DNA of 64,000 bases from JABDBE01 sp049585795 (GTDB lineage: Bacteria > Acidobacteriota > Terriglobia > Terriglobales > Acidobacteriaceae): the NCBI GenBank assembly GCA_049585795.1, contig JBAVAQ010000020.1, positions 1 to 64,000 of the forward strand, in the 5' to 3' direction. Below, one piece after another: positions 26,504 through 35,897 of the stretch (positions within the stretch are counted from its first letter, which is position 1; every line of letters starts with the position of its first letter). The notes beneath the pieces were generated by a model. That model did no database searches. It was not told where the DNA came from and saw nothing but the letters and a program-made list of their open reading frames with translations. The position numbers were made by a program, and so were the translations under genes.

Positions 26504-27867
26504 TCTTTCACCTCCGCCTCGGGCAGGAGGGTGCGCATTTCAAAAATGGAGATCGCGGGCAGAATGCGCAGGAACAGGAACATGCAGGCCGCGAAAAACC
26601 CGAGAGTTCCGATGAATACTGCCCAATCCCATCGCGTCGGATAGTACATTCCCCACGAAGAAGTCAGGAAATCGCGGTGCAAACTGACCACCACGATGAT
26701 GAATCGCTCGAGCCACATACCAATCAGGATGTCGAGCGAGATCAGGAACAGCGCTAACGGACTGGTACGCAATTTGCGAATCCAGAGAACCTGCGGAATG
26801 AAAATATTGCAAGCTAACAAACAGAAATACCATGGAGCATACGGCCCGTGCAGGCGATTCCAGAGGGTGAAAAGATCGAAGCGGTTTCCGCTGTACCAAC
26901 CCATGAAGGCTTCGATGCCATAGCCATAGGCGACAATCAGGCCGGTAGCGAGCATGACCTTGGCGGAATTCTGTAAATGGCGCTCGGTAATGAAGTCTTC
27001 AAGACCGTAGAATTTGCGAATTGGGATCGCCAGCACCAACACCATGGCGAACCCTGAGTAGATGGCGCCAGCTACGAAATAAGGCGGAAAGATGGTGGTA
27101 TGCCAGCCGGGCACAATGCCGATGGCAAAATCGAAACTTACCACCGTGTGAACCGAGAGCACCAGGGGCGTAGCCAGACCAGCCAAAATCAAGTAGGCGG
27201 TCTCGTACCGGAACCAGTGCCGCGCCGAGCCACGCCAGCCCATGGCCAGCATTCCGTAAATGATCTGTGCCGCCCGGTTGGTCGAGCGATCGCGCAGCGT
27301 GGCCAAATCAGGAATCAGGCCGATGAACCAGAACAACAGCGAAATGGTCGCGTAAGTGGAAACCGCAAAAACGTCCCACACCAGCGGACTGCGGAACTGG
27401 GGCCAGTAATTCATGCTGTTGGGATATGGAAACAACCAATAGAACAACCAGGGGCGGCCCAGGTGAAGCAATGGAAACATGCCCGCGCAAGCCACGGCGA
27501 ACAGCGTCATGGCTTCGGCGAACCGGTTAATCGAATTGCGCCAGGACTGACGCAGCAAGAGTAGGATGGCGGAGATCAGCGTTCCCGCGTGCCCGATTCC
27601 AATCCACCAGACGAAGTTGACGATAGCAAAGCCCCATCCGATCGGGATTGTGATGCCCCAGATGCCGACGCCGCGGAGAAACAAATATCCGATGGCGAAC
27701 AAGAGCATCATGGTCAGAAGGAAGGCGATGCCAAAGCCGAAGTACCAACCATTGGAGGTAGGGCGCGTAAGGACGATCGAGCTGATCTTGTCCGTAACCG
27801 AGCCAAAGGTGTATCCCGGCTCGATGACCGGCGCTCCTTTTGCCAACGGTAGTCTGGACTCTTCCAT
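26500..27867 (-). CDS. actC: Alternative complex III membrane subunit ActC (NrfD/PsrC family)
   Basis: A 455-residue NrfD/PsrC-like protein with about ten helices that contains the presumed quinol-binding site of alternative complex III, next to the Fe-S clusters of ActB. Recognisable stretches include WGITIPIGWGFAIVNFVWWIG and GHAGTLISAILLLLRQSWRNSI. The C-terminal tail reaches into the cytoplasm. It is 18 bases downstream of actB and coupled to actD. Confidence 0.94.
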   Translation of the reverse strand: MEESRLPLAKGAPVIEPGYTFGSVTDKISSIVLTRPTSNGWYFGFGIAFLLTMMLLFAIGYLFLRGVGIWGITIPIGWGFAIVNFVWWIGIGHAGTLISAILLLLRQSWRNSINRFAEAMTLFAVACAGMFPLLHLGRPWLFYWLFPYPNSMNYWPQFRSPLVWDVFAVSTYATISLLFWFIGLIPDLATLRDRSTNRAAQIIYGMLAMGWRGSARHWFRYETAYLILAGLATPLVLSVHTVVSFDFAIGIVPGWHTTIFPPYFVAGAIYSGFAMVLVLAIPIRKFYGLEDFITERHLQNSAKVMLATGLIVAYGYGIEAFMGWYSGNRFDLFTLWNRLHGPYAPWYFCLLACNIFIPQVLWIRKLRTSPLALFLISLDILIGMWLERFIIVVVSLHRDFLTSSWGMYYPTRWDWAVFIGTLGFFAACMFLFLRILPAISIFEMRTLLPEAEVKE

Positions 27868-27885
27868 TTCTTAATCGTGCTCCGC

Positions 27886-30800
27886 TCAGCTTTCAAGCTC
27901 TGGATTCGGATTGCGAATCTCCGCCAGGTACGTCGTCCGTGGACGGGTATTGAGTTCCGCCAGCAGTCCGTAGTTTCGGTCGCCGCTCTTAAGCTTGGCC
28001 ACCCGGCTGCTGGGATCGTTGATATTGCCAAAGATGATCGCATTGGCTGGACAGGATTGCTGGCAAGCCGTCTGCAACTCGCCGTCCTGAATTTTGCGAT
28101 CTTCGCGCTCGGAGTCAATTCGATGCTGGGCGATGCGCTGAATGCAATAAGTGCACTTTTCCATGACGCCGCGGCTACGCACGGTGACATCTGGATTGCG
28201 CATCATCTTGTATTGCGGAGTCTCCCAATCCTGGAAGAGCAAGAAGTTGAAGCGCCGCACCTTGTACGGGCAGTTGTTGGAACAGTAACGCGTGCCCACG
28301 CAGCGGTTGTAGACCATGTCATTCAGGCCTTCGGTGCTGTGTACGGTCGCGCCGACGGGACAGACGATCTCGCACGGCGCATTCTCGCACTGCTGGCAGG
28401 GCACGGGCTGGAAGTAGGCCTTAGGATTATCGCGATCTCCCTGATAATAGGCGTCGATGCGCAGCCAGTGCATGTGGCGGCCGATCACAACCTGCTCTTT
28501 GCCGACCACCGCGATGTTGTTCTCCGACTGGCACGCAACCATGCAATTGTTGCATCCGACGCAGGCATTCAAATCGATCGCCATGCCCCACGCGTAAGGC
28601 TCTTTCTCATACGGGTAAGGCTTGTACAACGTCAACTCTGCTGGAGGCTGTTCATCCTTCGCGAACTTCGGTTCCTTGCGATACTCTTCAGCGGTCGCTG
28701 TTCGCACCTGCGGCCGCGCGCCGACCGCAGTGTCCATCGTCTGGTAACCCTGAGTTGTTGCCAGCTTGTAAGTTCCACCGGCCTTGGAGATATTTACGCC
28801 CGTCGTGAACCACGGCGTTGCACTGGAGCGCAACGGGTACATGTCGAAACCCGCGCCGGTCCCGGCTCGGCCTGCGCGTTTGCGCCCGTAACCCAGAAAT
28901 ACTGCGATCGAATTATCGGGATGGCCCGCCTGTATCCAGATCGGCGCGGTTACTTTTTTTCCGTTTAATTCCAGCGTGACCAGGTCTTCGGTCTTCAGGC
29001 CCATCCGCTCTGCCATGGCCGGGCCGATGAGCACGGGATTGTCCCACGTCATCTTGGACATTGGCTTCGGCAGTTCCTGCAGCCAGCCGTTGTTGGAGAA
29101 ACATCCGTCGTAAACACAGGGATCGCGACGGAAGTTGATCTCGATGGATTTGGCGGCGCTGATTGGGGATACCGGAAAACTTTCCGATTTCAGCGCTACT
29201 ACTTTGGGAGCGAACGTTGTTCCGGCAATCCATCCGTCGTTTAGCGATTTTCGCCAGAAGGCTTCGAAGTCCGCGCCGGGATGCTGCTTCTTCCAATAGC
29301 CCTGCACAATTTCGTGGCCCGTGGCTTCAGCTTGACCGGCAAGCAGCGCGGTAAGTTCGTAGGCGCTTTTGCCGCCATAGAGCGGAGCGATCAGCGGTTG
29401 CACGATGCTCACGGTGCCGTCGTATGCACGAGCATCGCCCCATGATTCGAGATAATGCGCTTCGTTCACATGCCATTGGCAGAGCTCGGCGGTCTCGTCC
29501 TGATAGAGTCCGAGATGCACGCGCATCGGAATGTTCGTGTTCTTCAGCGCATCGGCGAAGCCTAGATCGGCAGGCGCATCGTAGGCGGGATTTCCGCCCA
29601 GGATGAAGAGCATGTCGACTTTGCCGGCACGCATGTCGGCAACGAGATCTTTGATCGAGTCGTTCTGGTTGACTGGGTTGGCGTCGACCGGATCGGTGTA
29701 GAAAACCGTTTTCCCGACGTTGCCCAGAGCTTGATTGATAGCATGGGCAAGAGCATGCACCACTGGAGGTTGCTGGTCGCCGACGATGACGACGCTCGAG
29801 CCGCGATGGGTCGCAAGATCCCTCAGTATGGCTGGGAAGAATCCCGGCGGCCCGGTCGGTCCCGAGGAGAATCCGCCATTGTTCGTAAAAATGTTCAGAA
29901 GAGAAGCGGCAAAACTCTCAACCTCGCTCGCCTGCAACGGCAAGCGATGATCCGCCTTCGCTCCGGTCGAGCTCATCGTGCTCTCGACCACATACAGGCG
30001 GCTCATGTTTCCAGCATCGGGATTGCGGCGCTTGGCGAAATCGCGGATGTATCGCGTCGAACCGGGAAATCCTGCGTAGAGGAAATCGGCATCGAGCGAA
30101 ACAATTACGTCGGCATTTTCGAGCTTGTACTGGGTTTCGACCGGCTGGCCGAAGGCCATCTTCGCGCCTTCAAGCACATTGTCGCGATTGACCGGTTCGT
30201 ACACATGCCACTTCGCCTGCGGATACAGCTTTAGCACCGACCGTAACTGATCGGCTAGCGCGGGTGATGAAACCGTACGTGTCAGTATACGGATCCCCGC
30301 TCCCTGCACCGCTTTCTGCGCATTGAGCGGTCCGCGGATTGCTTCCAGAAAATTTCCCCAGGTGCGCACGTCGCCCAAATACGCGATGGTCTGCGAGCGG
30401 TCGGGATCGTACATTCCGAGGATTGAAGCCTGGGCAAATACATCGGTTCCGCCGAGGCTGGCGGGGTGCTGGTCGTTGCCTTCAATTTTGGTGGGACGAT
30501 AGAGATGACTTTCAACGAGAATTGGACTGGCGTATCCGCCCAGCGTGAAAGCCGTGGCGAAGAAAAGAGGACGGCCGGGAATTACTTCTTCCGGCTGGCG
30601 CACGTAGGGAACGATCGGCTCGAGCGGTTGCTTGGTGCAGGCGGTCATTCCCGCCATGGCCAGCGACGCGCCCATCAGCTTGAGGAAGCCGCGACGCGAA
30701 ACCGCGTCGAGCCACTCTGACGCGCCTTTAGGAAACTCGCGGTGCATCATCTCCTGAAACTCGGAGCTGCCCGCGAGTTCTTCCAGGCTGCGCCAATATT

Positions 30801-30909
30801 CCGGGCCTTTCGTCTGGGCAATCTGTGCGCGAACCGTTTGCAGGTCGAGCTGAGACTTCTTGCCTGGACAAACATCCTCACGATGCTGCTGATTGTTTTT
30901 TGTTTCCAT
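27886..30909 (-). CDS. actB: Alternative complex III Fe-S subunit ActB (molybdopterin-oxidoreductase fold)
   Basis: A protein of about 1007 residues, the largest soluble subunit of alternative complex III. The N-terminus carries a Tat motif (SRRGFLKLMGASLAMAG), so it is exported folded. The first two thirds resemble molybdopterin oxidoreductases, although in this family the pterin is usually absent. The C-terminal third is a NrfC-like ferredoxin domain with CVGCNNCMVAC, CQQCENAPCEIVC, CVGTRYCSNNCPY and CTYC...CQQSC, for four Fe-S clusters. An alternative TTG start at 30921 would add four residues; neither start has a good ribosome binding site. Confidence 0.94.
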   Translation of the reverse strand: METKNNQQHREDVCPGKKSQLDLQTVRAQIAQTKGPEYWRSLEELAGSSEFQEMMHREFPKGASEWLDAVSRRGFLKLMGASLAMAGMTACTKQPLEPIVPYVRQPEEVIPGRPLFFATAFTLGGYASPILVESHLYRPTKIEGNDQHPASLGGTDVFAQASILGMYDPDRSQTIAYLGDVRTWGNFLEAIRGPLNAQKAVQGAGIRILTRTVSSPALADQLRSVLKLYPQAKWHVYEPVNRDNVLEGAKMAFGQPVETQYKLENADVIVSLDADFLYAGFPGSTRYIRDFAKRRNPDAGNMSRLYVVESTMSSTGAKADHRLPLQASEVESFAASLLNIFTNNGGFSSGPTGPPGFFPAILRDLATHRGSSVVIVGDQQPPVVHALAHAINQALGNVGKTVFYTDPVDANPVNQNDSIKDLVADMRAGKVDMLFILGGNPAYDAPADLGFADALKNTNIPMRVHLGLYQDETAELCQWHVNEAHYLESWGDARAYDGTVSIVQPLIAPLYGGKSAYELTALLAGQAEATGHEIVQGYWKKQHPGADFEAFWRKSLNDGWIAGTTFAPKVVALKSESFPVSPISAAKSIEINFRRDPCVYDGCFSNNGWLQELPKPMSKMTWDNPVLIGPAMAERMGLKTEDLVTLELNGKKVTAPIWIQAGHPDNSIAVFLGYGRKRAGRAGTGAGFDMYPLRSSATPWFTTGVNISKAGGTYKLATTQGYQTMDTAVGARPQVRTATAEEYRKEPKFAKDEQPPAELTLYKPYPYEKEPYAWGMAIDLNACVGCNNCMVACQSENNIAVVGKEQVVIGRHMHWLRIDAYYQGDRDNPKAYFQPVPCQQCENAPCEIVCPVGATVHSTEGLNDMVYNRCVGTRYCSNNCPYKVRRFNFLLFQDWETPQYKMMRNPDVTVRSRGVMEKCTYCIQRIAQHRIDSEREDRKIQDGELQTACQQSCPANAIIFGNINDPSSRVAKLKSGDRNYGLLAELNTRPRTTYLAEIRNPNPELES

Positions 30910-30958
30910 CTTCCCGTTCAAATTCTTTGTTGTCGTAGAGACTGAGCTAGCTACGTTT

Positions 30959-31654
30959 CTACCGGTGGCACGTTGAACAACTCGTAATGTCAGCCACCGT
31001 GCGCAATTTGTATTTCCTCACCAAATCCGTGCCCAGCGAAAGCTGGTCGGTATAAACCTTGCCATCCACGACCACCGGCTTGTCGCTCGATGGCTGCTCA
31101 TAGCGCATATTGAATACCTGGTCACGCGGGCGCAGATTTTTCTCCGGCGCACGATGGCATTCCAGGCACCACTCCATTTGCAGCGATGCATAGTTGAACA
31201 TCAGCGGCATCCGGTCGACCGGACCGTGGCAGGTGTTGCAGCCCACGCCCTTGTTGATGTGAATGCTGTGGTCGAAGTAAACGAAATCGGGCAGATCGTC
31301 GACCCGCGTCCATACCAGCGACTTGCCAGTACGGAAGCTTTCGCGCACCGGTTCGAGCAAGGGCGCTCCCGTCCAGATTTGCGAGTGGCAGTTCATGCAG
31401 GTTTTGGTTGGAGGAATCCCCGCGAACAGAGACGTCTCAACCGAAGTGTGGCAATAGCGGCAGTCAATGCCCAAGCCGCCAACATGGTGCTGATGGCTGA
31501 AAGGAACAGGTTGCGGCCGCACCACTTTGGCATAGGTGATGTAGGGCGAACGTTGCAGTTCGAGCACCGCCCACAGCAATACCGCCACCAGGAATACCGC
31601 TCCGTAAATGGTGGCGCGGGAGATTGTGTTCGTACTGGGATGAAAAATCTGCAT
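30959..31654 (-). CDS. actA: Alternative complex III pentaheme cytochrome ActA
   Basis: A 231-residue multiheme cytochrome c with one N-terminal membrane helix (IYGAVFLVAVLLWAVLEL) and exactly five CXXCH sites: CRYCH, CMNCH, CNTCH, CLECH and CSTCH. It collects electrons from ActB and hands them to ActE or the oxidase. First gene of the respiratory operon, with a TATAAT box about 100 bases upstream. Confidence 0.94.
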   Translation of the reverse strand: MQIFHPSTNTISRATIYGAVFLVAVLLWAVLELQRSPYITYAKVVRPQPVPFSHQHHVGGLGIDCRYCHTSVETSLFAGIPPTKTCMNCHSQIWTGAPLLEPVRESFRTGKSLVWTRVDDLPDFVYFDHSIHINKGVGCNTCHGPVDRMPLMFNYASLQMEWCLECHRAPEKNLRPRDQVFNMRYEQPSSDKPVVVDGKVYTDQLSLGTDLVRKYKLRTVADITSCSTCHR

Positions 31655-31753
31655 CAGCTTTCAGTGCAGCAGGGACGACGAACTCCATCCCCAGTTCAGT
31701 GTGTATGAAACCAACGTCACACGCAGCTGTGGGTTGGCACACGAAAACCTGAG

Positions 31754-31759
31754 ATTATA
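31754..31759 (-). promoter_or_regulatory. -10 box of the act-cox operon promoter
   Basis: On the minus strand a perfect TATAAT lies about 100 bases before the actA start, implying a leader of roughly 90 bases. No good -35 is visible, so an activator may be involved. The remaining intergenic sequence to 31950 shows a GGAATTCT/AGAATTTCC inverted repeat near 31836 but no clear terminator. Confidence 0.5.
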
Positions 31760-31950
31760 ACAGTTCGTTCCGCCTTGTGATTGCCAGCCACAATTCAATC
31801 TCAATAAAGTGATGCGACGTTATCAAAACGGGACAACTTGTTTCGGAATTCTAACAGAATTTCCAGACTGCCCGCAGCGAGAGGATGCTCAATCTTCCGG
31901 CGTTCTATCGCAGCCCGATACATCTTGCTGTTTTCTGACAACAAAATGAA

Positions 31951-33396
31951 TTAACGCAGATTCATCACCAACAATCTTGGCTCTGTCATCTCCTCGATGG
32001 CATAACGCAGGCCTTCGCGTCCCAGACCGGAGTCTTTGATGCCGCCGTAAGGCATGTGATCAATTCGAAATGTCGGGACGTCCCCGGCCATGACGGCGCC
32101 CACTTCGAGTTCTTCGTAGGCGCTGAACATCAGCTTGGCATCCCTGGTAAAGATACCTGCCTGCAAGCCATATGGAGAGTTGTTAATTTGCTTGAGTGCA
32201 TCGGAAAAATCGTCGTACGACTCGATAGTGACTACAGGGCCAAAAATTTCCTGGCAATTCACTTTCATTTCTTGACGGGTCCGGGTTAGAACTGTTGGTT
32301 CGAGTATCGAGCCTTTACGCTGTCCACCACAGAGCAATCGCGCACCTCCGCGCACCGCCTCCTGGATCCAATCGCTGGCGCGGATGGCATCACTTTCGCG
32401 AATCAACGGACCGACCTCGGTCGATTCTTCCAGCGGATCGCCAGTCTTCAGTCTCCTGACTCCGGCAACAAAAAGATCGGTGAATTTTTCTAGAACCGAA
32501 CGCTCGACCAGGATGCGCTGCACCGAGATGCAGGATTGTCCAGCGTACGCGAATCCACCAGTCACGCACCGTTCCGCCGCGTAAGTCAGATCGGCGTCGC
32601 TATGAACGATGACGCCTGCGTTCCCTCCGAGTTCCAGCGCAACCTTCTTTTTGCCAGCTCGCCGCTTGATGTCCCAGCCGACTGCGGCACTGCCGGTGAA
32701 GCTGATCAGCTTCAAGCGTTCGTCGGTCACCAGCAACCCAGCGTCGTCGTTGGAGAGCGGGAGCACATTCAAAGCTCCGTCTGGCCAGCCTGCCTGCTGC
32801 ACGGCCTCGGCCATGAGCAAGGCGGTCAGCGGCGTCTGCGGGGCAGGCTTCAATACCATCGTGCATCCACTAGCAATCGCCGGAGCGACTTTGTGTGCCA
32901 CTAAATTCAGAGGAAAGTTAAACGGCGTGATGCCAGCAATCGGCCCCAGAGGAAAACGGCGCACAACGCCGAAACGTCCCGCGGTGAATTCCTGCCAATC
33001 CAGCGGCAGATACTCCCCGTAGATTCGCGTGCTTTCCTCGGCAGCCACGGTGAAAGTGAAGATCGATCGTTCGACTTCACTCCGCGCCGCCTTGATCGGC
33101 TTTCCCGCTTCTTGCGCCAAAGTGTGGGCGAACTCTTCTTTGCGGTGAGCTATACTTTCGGCGACCCGCCGCAACACGCGTTGCCGCTCAAACGCAGGCA
33201 ACCGTCGCGTCGTGCCAAAAGCCTTGACGGTTGCCGCGATGGCGGCTTCGGCGTGCTCGCGCCTTCCCTGAAACACACGGCCAACCACGCTTTGGTCGTA
33301 GGGTGCTCGAATCTCGACTGGGTCGCCTTCTTCAATCCATTTGCCATCGAGGAGAAATCCGTGGGTTGCGACTGGAGTTGCAATCATCTGGGACAT
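31951..33396 (-). CDS. NAD(P)-dependent aldehyde dehydrogenase
   Basis: A 481-residue member of the ALDH superfamily. Visible motifs are NFPLNLVAHKVAPAI, the cofactor-binding FTGSAAVG, the general base in LELGGNAG and the catalytic Cys in AGQSCISVQR. It oxidises an aldehyde to the acid. The subfamily is closest to lactaldehyde, succinate-semialdehyde or non-phosphorylating glyceraldehyde-3-phosphate enzymes; the substrate cannot be fixed from sequence alone. An internal ATG three codons later is also possible. It is divergent from the amidase gene. Confidence 0.88.
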   Translation of the reverse strand: MSQMIATPVATHGFLLDGKWIEEGDPVEIRAPYDQSVVGRVFQGRREHAEAAIAATVKAFGTTRRLPAFERQRVLRRVAESIAHRKEEFAHTLAQEAGKPIKAARSEVERSIFTFTVAAEESTRIYGEYLPLDWQEFTAGRFGVVRRFPLGPIAGITPFNFPLNLVAHKVAPAIASGCTMVLKPAPQTPLTALLMAEAVQQAGWPDGALNVLPLSNDDAGLLVTDERLKLISFTGSAAVGWDIKRRAGKKKVALELGGNAGVIVHSDADLTYAAERCVTGGFAYAGQSCISVQRILVERSVLEKFTDLFVAGVRRLKTGDPLEESTEVGPLIRESDAIRASDWIQEAVRGGARLLCGGQRKGSILEPTVLTRTRQEMKVNCQEIFGPVVTIESYDDFSDALKQINNSPYGLQAGIFTRDAKLMFSAYEELEVGAVMAGDVPTFRIDHMPYGGIKDSGLGREGLRYAIEEMTEPRLLVMNLR

Positions 33397-33431
33397 GAGG
33401 TAGTTCTTGCACCTCCCCGCAAGCAGTAAAG

Positions 33432-33437
33432 ATTATA
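33432..33437 (-). promoter_or_regulatory. -10 box before the aldehyde dehydrogenase gene
   Basis: A TATAAT on the minus strand, 36 bases before the start at 33396, in the 100-base divergent region shared with the amidase gene. The -35 is unclear. Confidence 0.4.
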
Positions 33438-33497
33438 GACTTTTCGAACCCGACAAAGCATGAGTGTCGGACGATAATGGTTTCAAGACGAAGGAAC

Positions 33498-34868
33498 ATG
33501 ATCACATCGATTGTGGAAACCGGCGAGTTGTTGCGTAAACGGGAGGCGTCGCCCGTGGAGTTGACGAAGCACTGCCTGGCGCAGATCGAAAAGCTCAACC
33601 CCGCGCTCAACGCCTTCATCGCAGTGACGGCAGGATCCGCTCTCGCGCAGGCAAGGGCCGCCGAAGATGAAATCTTGCGCGGAAATTGGCGTGGGCCGTT
33701 GCACGGCATACCGCTGGCGTTGAAAGACCTCATCGATACTGCTGGAATGCGCACCACCGCCGCCAGCGCCTTGTTCAAAGATCGGATCCCGGAAGAAGAC
33801 GCTGAAGTTGTCCGGCGACTGAAAGAGGCTGGGGCCGTATTGTTGGGTAAGCAAAATCTTCACGAATTCGCTTACGGCGGCAGCTCGATGGTCGGCGATT
33901 ACGGTGAGGTCCACAATCCGTGGGACCCCGCGTGCATCGCCGGGGGATCGTCGGGAGGCTCGGCTGCGTCGGTAGCTGCAGGCCTCTGTTATGGCGCTAT
34001 CGGAACGGACACTGCCGGTTCGGTTCGCGAACCCGCAGCGCTTTGCGGAGTTGTGGGTCTAAAACCAACCTATGGACGAGTCAGCGCACGTGGTGTAATT
34101 CCGCTCTCGGCGTCGCTCGATCACGTGGGCCCGATCGCACGCACGGTTTCAGATGCCGCGATTATGTTGCAGGTGATCGCAGGCTACGACGCGAAGGATG
34201 CGCATTCCGCCCACACGCCCGTTCCTGATTACCTCGTGGGCCTTCGCGAGCAATTGAGGCCGATTCGGATCGGTATTCCGCGAAAATTATTTTACGAGGA
34301 TCTTGATCCGGAAATTGCCTCGGCGGTAGAAGATGCGCTCGCCACACTGAGAGCGCTCGGCAACGATTTATTCGAGATCGAGATGGATGTCCCCACCGAC
34401 CGGACCCTGCAAGCGGCGGAGTCCTACACCTATCACCGCCAGTTCGTTTCAAGGAGTCCTGAACTGTATCAGCCGGAAACTTTGCGCCGCATCTGCACAG
34501 GCGAGAAAATCAGCGCCGCACAGATGGAGCAGGCCGCGCATGAGCTGGAACAAGTCCGCAGCGAGATCCACAAAGTTTTTGAAGACGTAGACGTTCTTGT
34601 GACCCCGACGACTCCGATTCCCGCACCTGCGATTGCTGATTTGAAGCGCGACCCGGACGCTCTTCGCCCATGCGAACTCGTCCTGCTCAGGAATACGCGG
34701 CCAGCAAATGTGTGGGGACTTCCGGCGATCTCAATTCCATGTGGATTTACAAAAGCAGATCTCCCCATCGGACTTCAGATTATCGGCCCGCAATGGCGAG
34801 AAGACAGGGTTCTGCAGCTTGCTCATGCCTACGAGCATGCAACAGATTGGCATAAGAGCAAGTGCTAA
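33498..34868 (+). CDS. Amidase signature enzyme, GatA-like
   Basis: A 456-residue amidase-signature hydrolase. The Ser-cisSer-Lys triad is readable: Lys in HGIPLALKDLIDT, cis-Ser in AGGSSGGSAASVAAG and nucleophile Ser in GTDTAGSVREPAA. It hydrolyses a carboxamide. It resembles GatA, but no gatB or gatC is next to it, so a stand-alone amidase is more likely than a subunit of the Glu-tRNA(Gln) amidotransferase. The start at 33498 has AAGGA five bases upstream, which decides it over the in-frame 33477. Confidence 0.85.
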   Translation: MITSIVETGELLRKREASPVELTKHCLAQIEKLNPALNAFIAVTAGSALAQARAAEDEILRGNWRGPLHGIPLALKDLIDTAGMRTTAASALFKDRIPEEDAEVVRRLKEAGAVLLGKQNLHEFAYGGSSMVGDYGEVHNPWDPACIAGGSSGGSAASVAAGLCYGAIGTDTAGSVREPAALCGVVGLKPTYGRVSARGVIPLSASLDHVGPIARTVSDAAIMLQVIAGYDAKDAHSAHTPVPDYLVGLREQLRPIRIGIPRKLFYEDLDPEIASAVEDALATLRALGNDLFEIEMDVPTDRTLQAAESYTYHRQFVSRSPELYQPETLRRICTGEKISAAQMEQAAHELEQVRSEIHKVFEDVDVLVTPTTPIPAPAIADLKRDPDALRPCELVLLRNTRPANVWGLPAISIPCGFTKADLPIGLQIIGPQWREDRVLQLAHAYEHATDWHKSKC

Positions 34869-34913
34869 GTAGTTCGGGCCCCGCTCGGCCATTTTGTTGT
34901 GCCAAAATGAAGA

Positions 34914-35813
34914 ATGATGCAAAACGTATTGGCCACGGGGAAGGGAGAGAAGGGGCCGGTTGGAGCCCGGCTCTTCGTAGTCCTCGCCCGAAAGTCACAC
35001 TCGGGTGTAATTCTTCGTCGCGGGCCATCAAAGTGGGTTCAACTGATTAGGTGGAACACGGACACCGACACCTTCGAACTAGGGCAATGGTTCCACGGCA
35101 GAATCTATGAGCACCGATGTGACCTCAGTCCTGACGGCTCTCTCCTCGTCTATTTCGCGCAGAAGATTTCTGCCCGTACGATTAAAGACAAAGAGTACAC
35201 GTACGCTTGGACAGCGATCAGTAGGCCGCCTTACTTGACAGCCCTCGCCTTATGGCCAAAGGGGGACTGTTGGAATGGCGGCGGACTGTTTCGCAGCAAT
35301 AAGACTCTCGTCCTATATCATCTCGACAGCGCCGAGCCACATCCGGACCACAAGCAGCCAGGATGGCTGCATGTCACCCGTTCCGGACGCGGACGTGGAG
35401 AGGACGACCCGATTTTCTCGGATCGTCTCGAGCGCGACGGCTGGAAGCTCAAGCAGGAGTGGAAAACTGAACTTCTTGGGCATCCCAAGTGGTTTCAAAC
35501 CACGCAAGCCGAAGTACGGGAAAGACCAAGTCGAAACCGAAAATTCATACTTCGCTTGACTCGCTCCATCAGCCGCCTCGACTACGCAGAGGAGTTCTCG
35601 GTCAGACACGACGGGGACGCGCACCCGATAGCTTTACCACGTGCAAGTTGGGCAGATTGGGATCATAAGGGAAGGCTGGTATTTTGCCGAGACGGGAAGG
35701 TTTTTGCTGCGAGGCCTGATGACAACGGAAGTTGGGATGAAATGGAGCTCGCCGATTTCAATTCATCGAAGCCGAGGCCGTTGCCACCACCGCCGGAGGC
35801 AACAAAATGGTAA
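34914..35813 (+). CDS. Hypothetical protein, 299 residues
   Basis: A soluble protein with no signal sequence or membrane segment. It is rich in Trp and charged residues and has repeated short beta-like stretches (CDLSPDGSLLVYFA, WADWDHKGRLVFCRDGKVF, DDPIFSDRLERDGWKL) that suggest a WD40/beta-propeller-like fold. I do not recognise a named family. The start is an ATGATG pair at 34914-34919. It stands alone between the amidase and pgeF genes. Confidence 0.6.
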   Translation: MMQNVLATGKGEKGPVGARLFVVLARKSHSGVILRRGPSKWVQLIRWNTDTDTFELGQWFHGRIYEHRCDLSPDGSLLVYFAQKISARTIKDKEYTYAWTAISRPPYLTALALWPKGDCWNGGGLFRSNKTLVLYHLDSAEPHPDHKQPGWLHVTRSGRGRGEDDPIFSDRLERDGWKLKQEWKTELLGHPKWFQTTQAEVRERPSRNRKFILRLTRSISRLDYAEEFSVRHDGDAHPIALPRASWADWDHKGRLVFCRDGKVFAARPDDNGSWDEMELADFNSSKPRPLPPPPEATKW

Positions 35814-35897
35814 AGCCAGTCGGTTATTGTTGCGCAATCACAAACTCGCCGGTACCGCCCGGAGCGGCTCGTTTACCGGACGGGTTAGTATCTTCTA

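Noticed and set aside
33498..34868. Annotation as gatA
   Set aside because: No gatC or gatB neighbour; stand-alone amidase-signature enzymes look the same.
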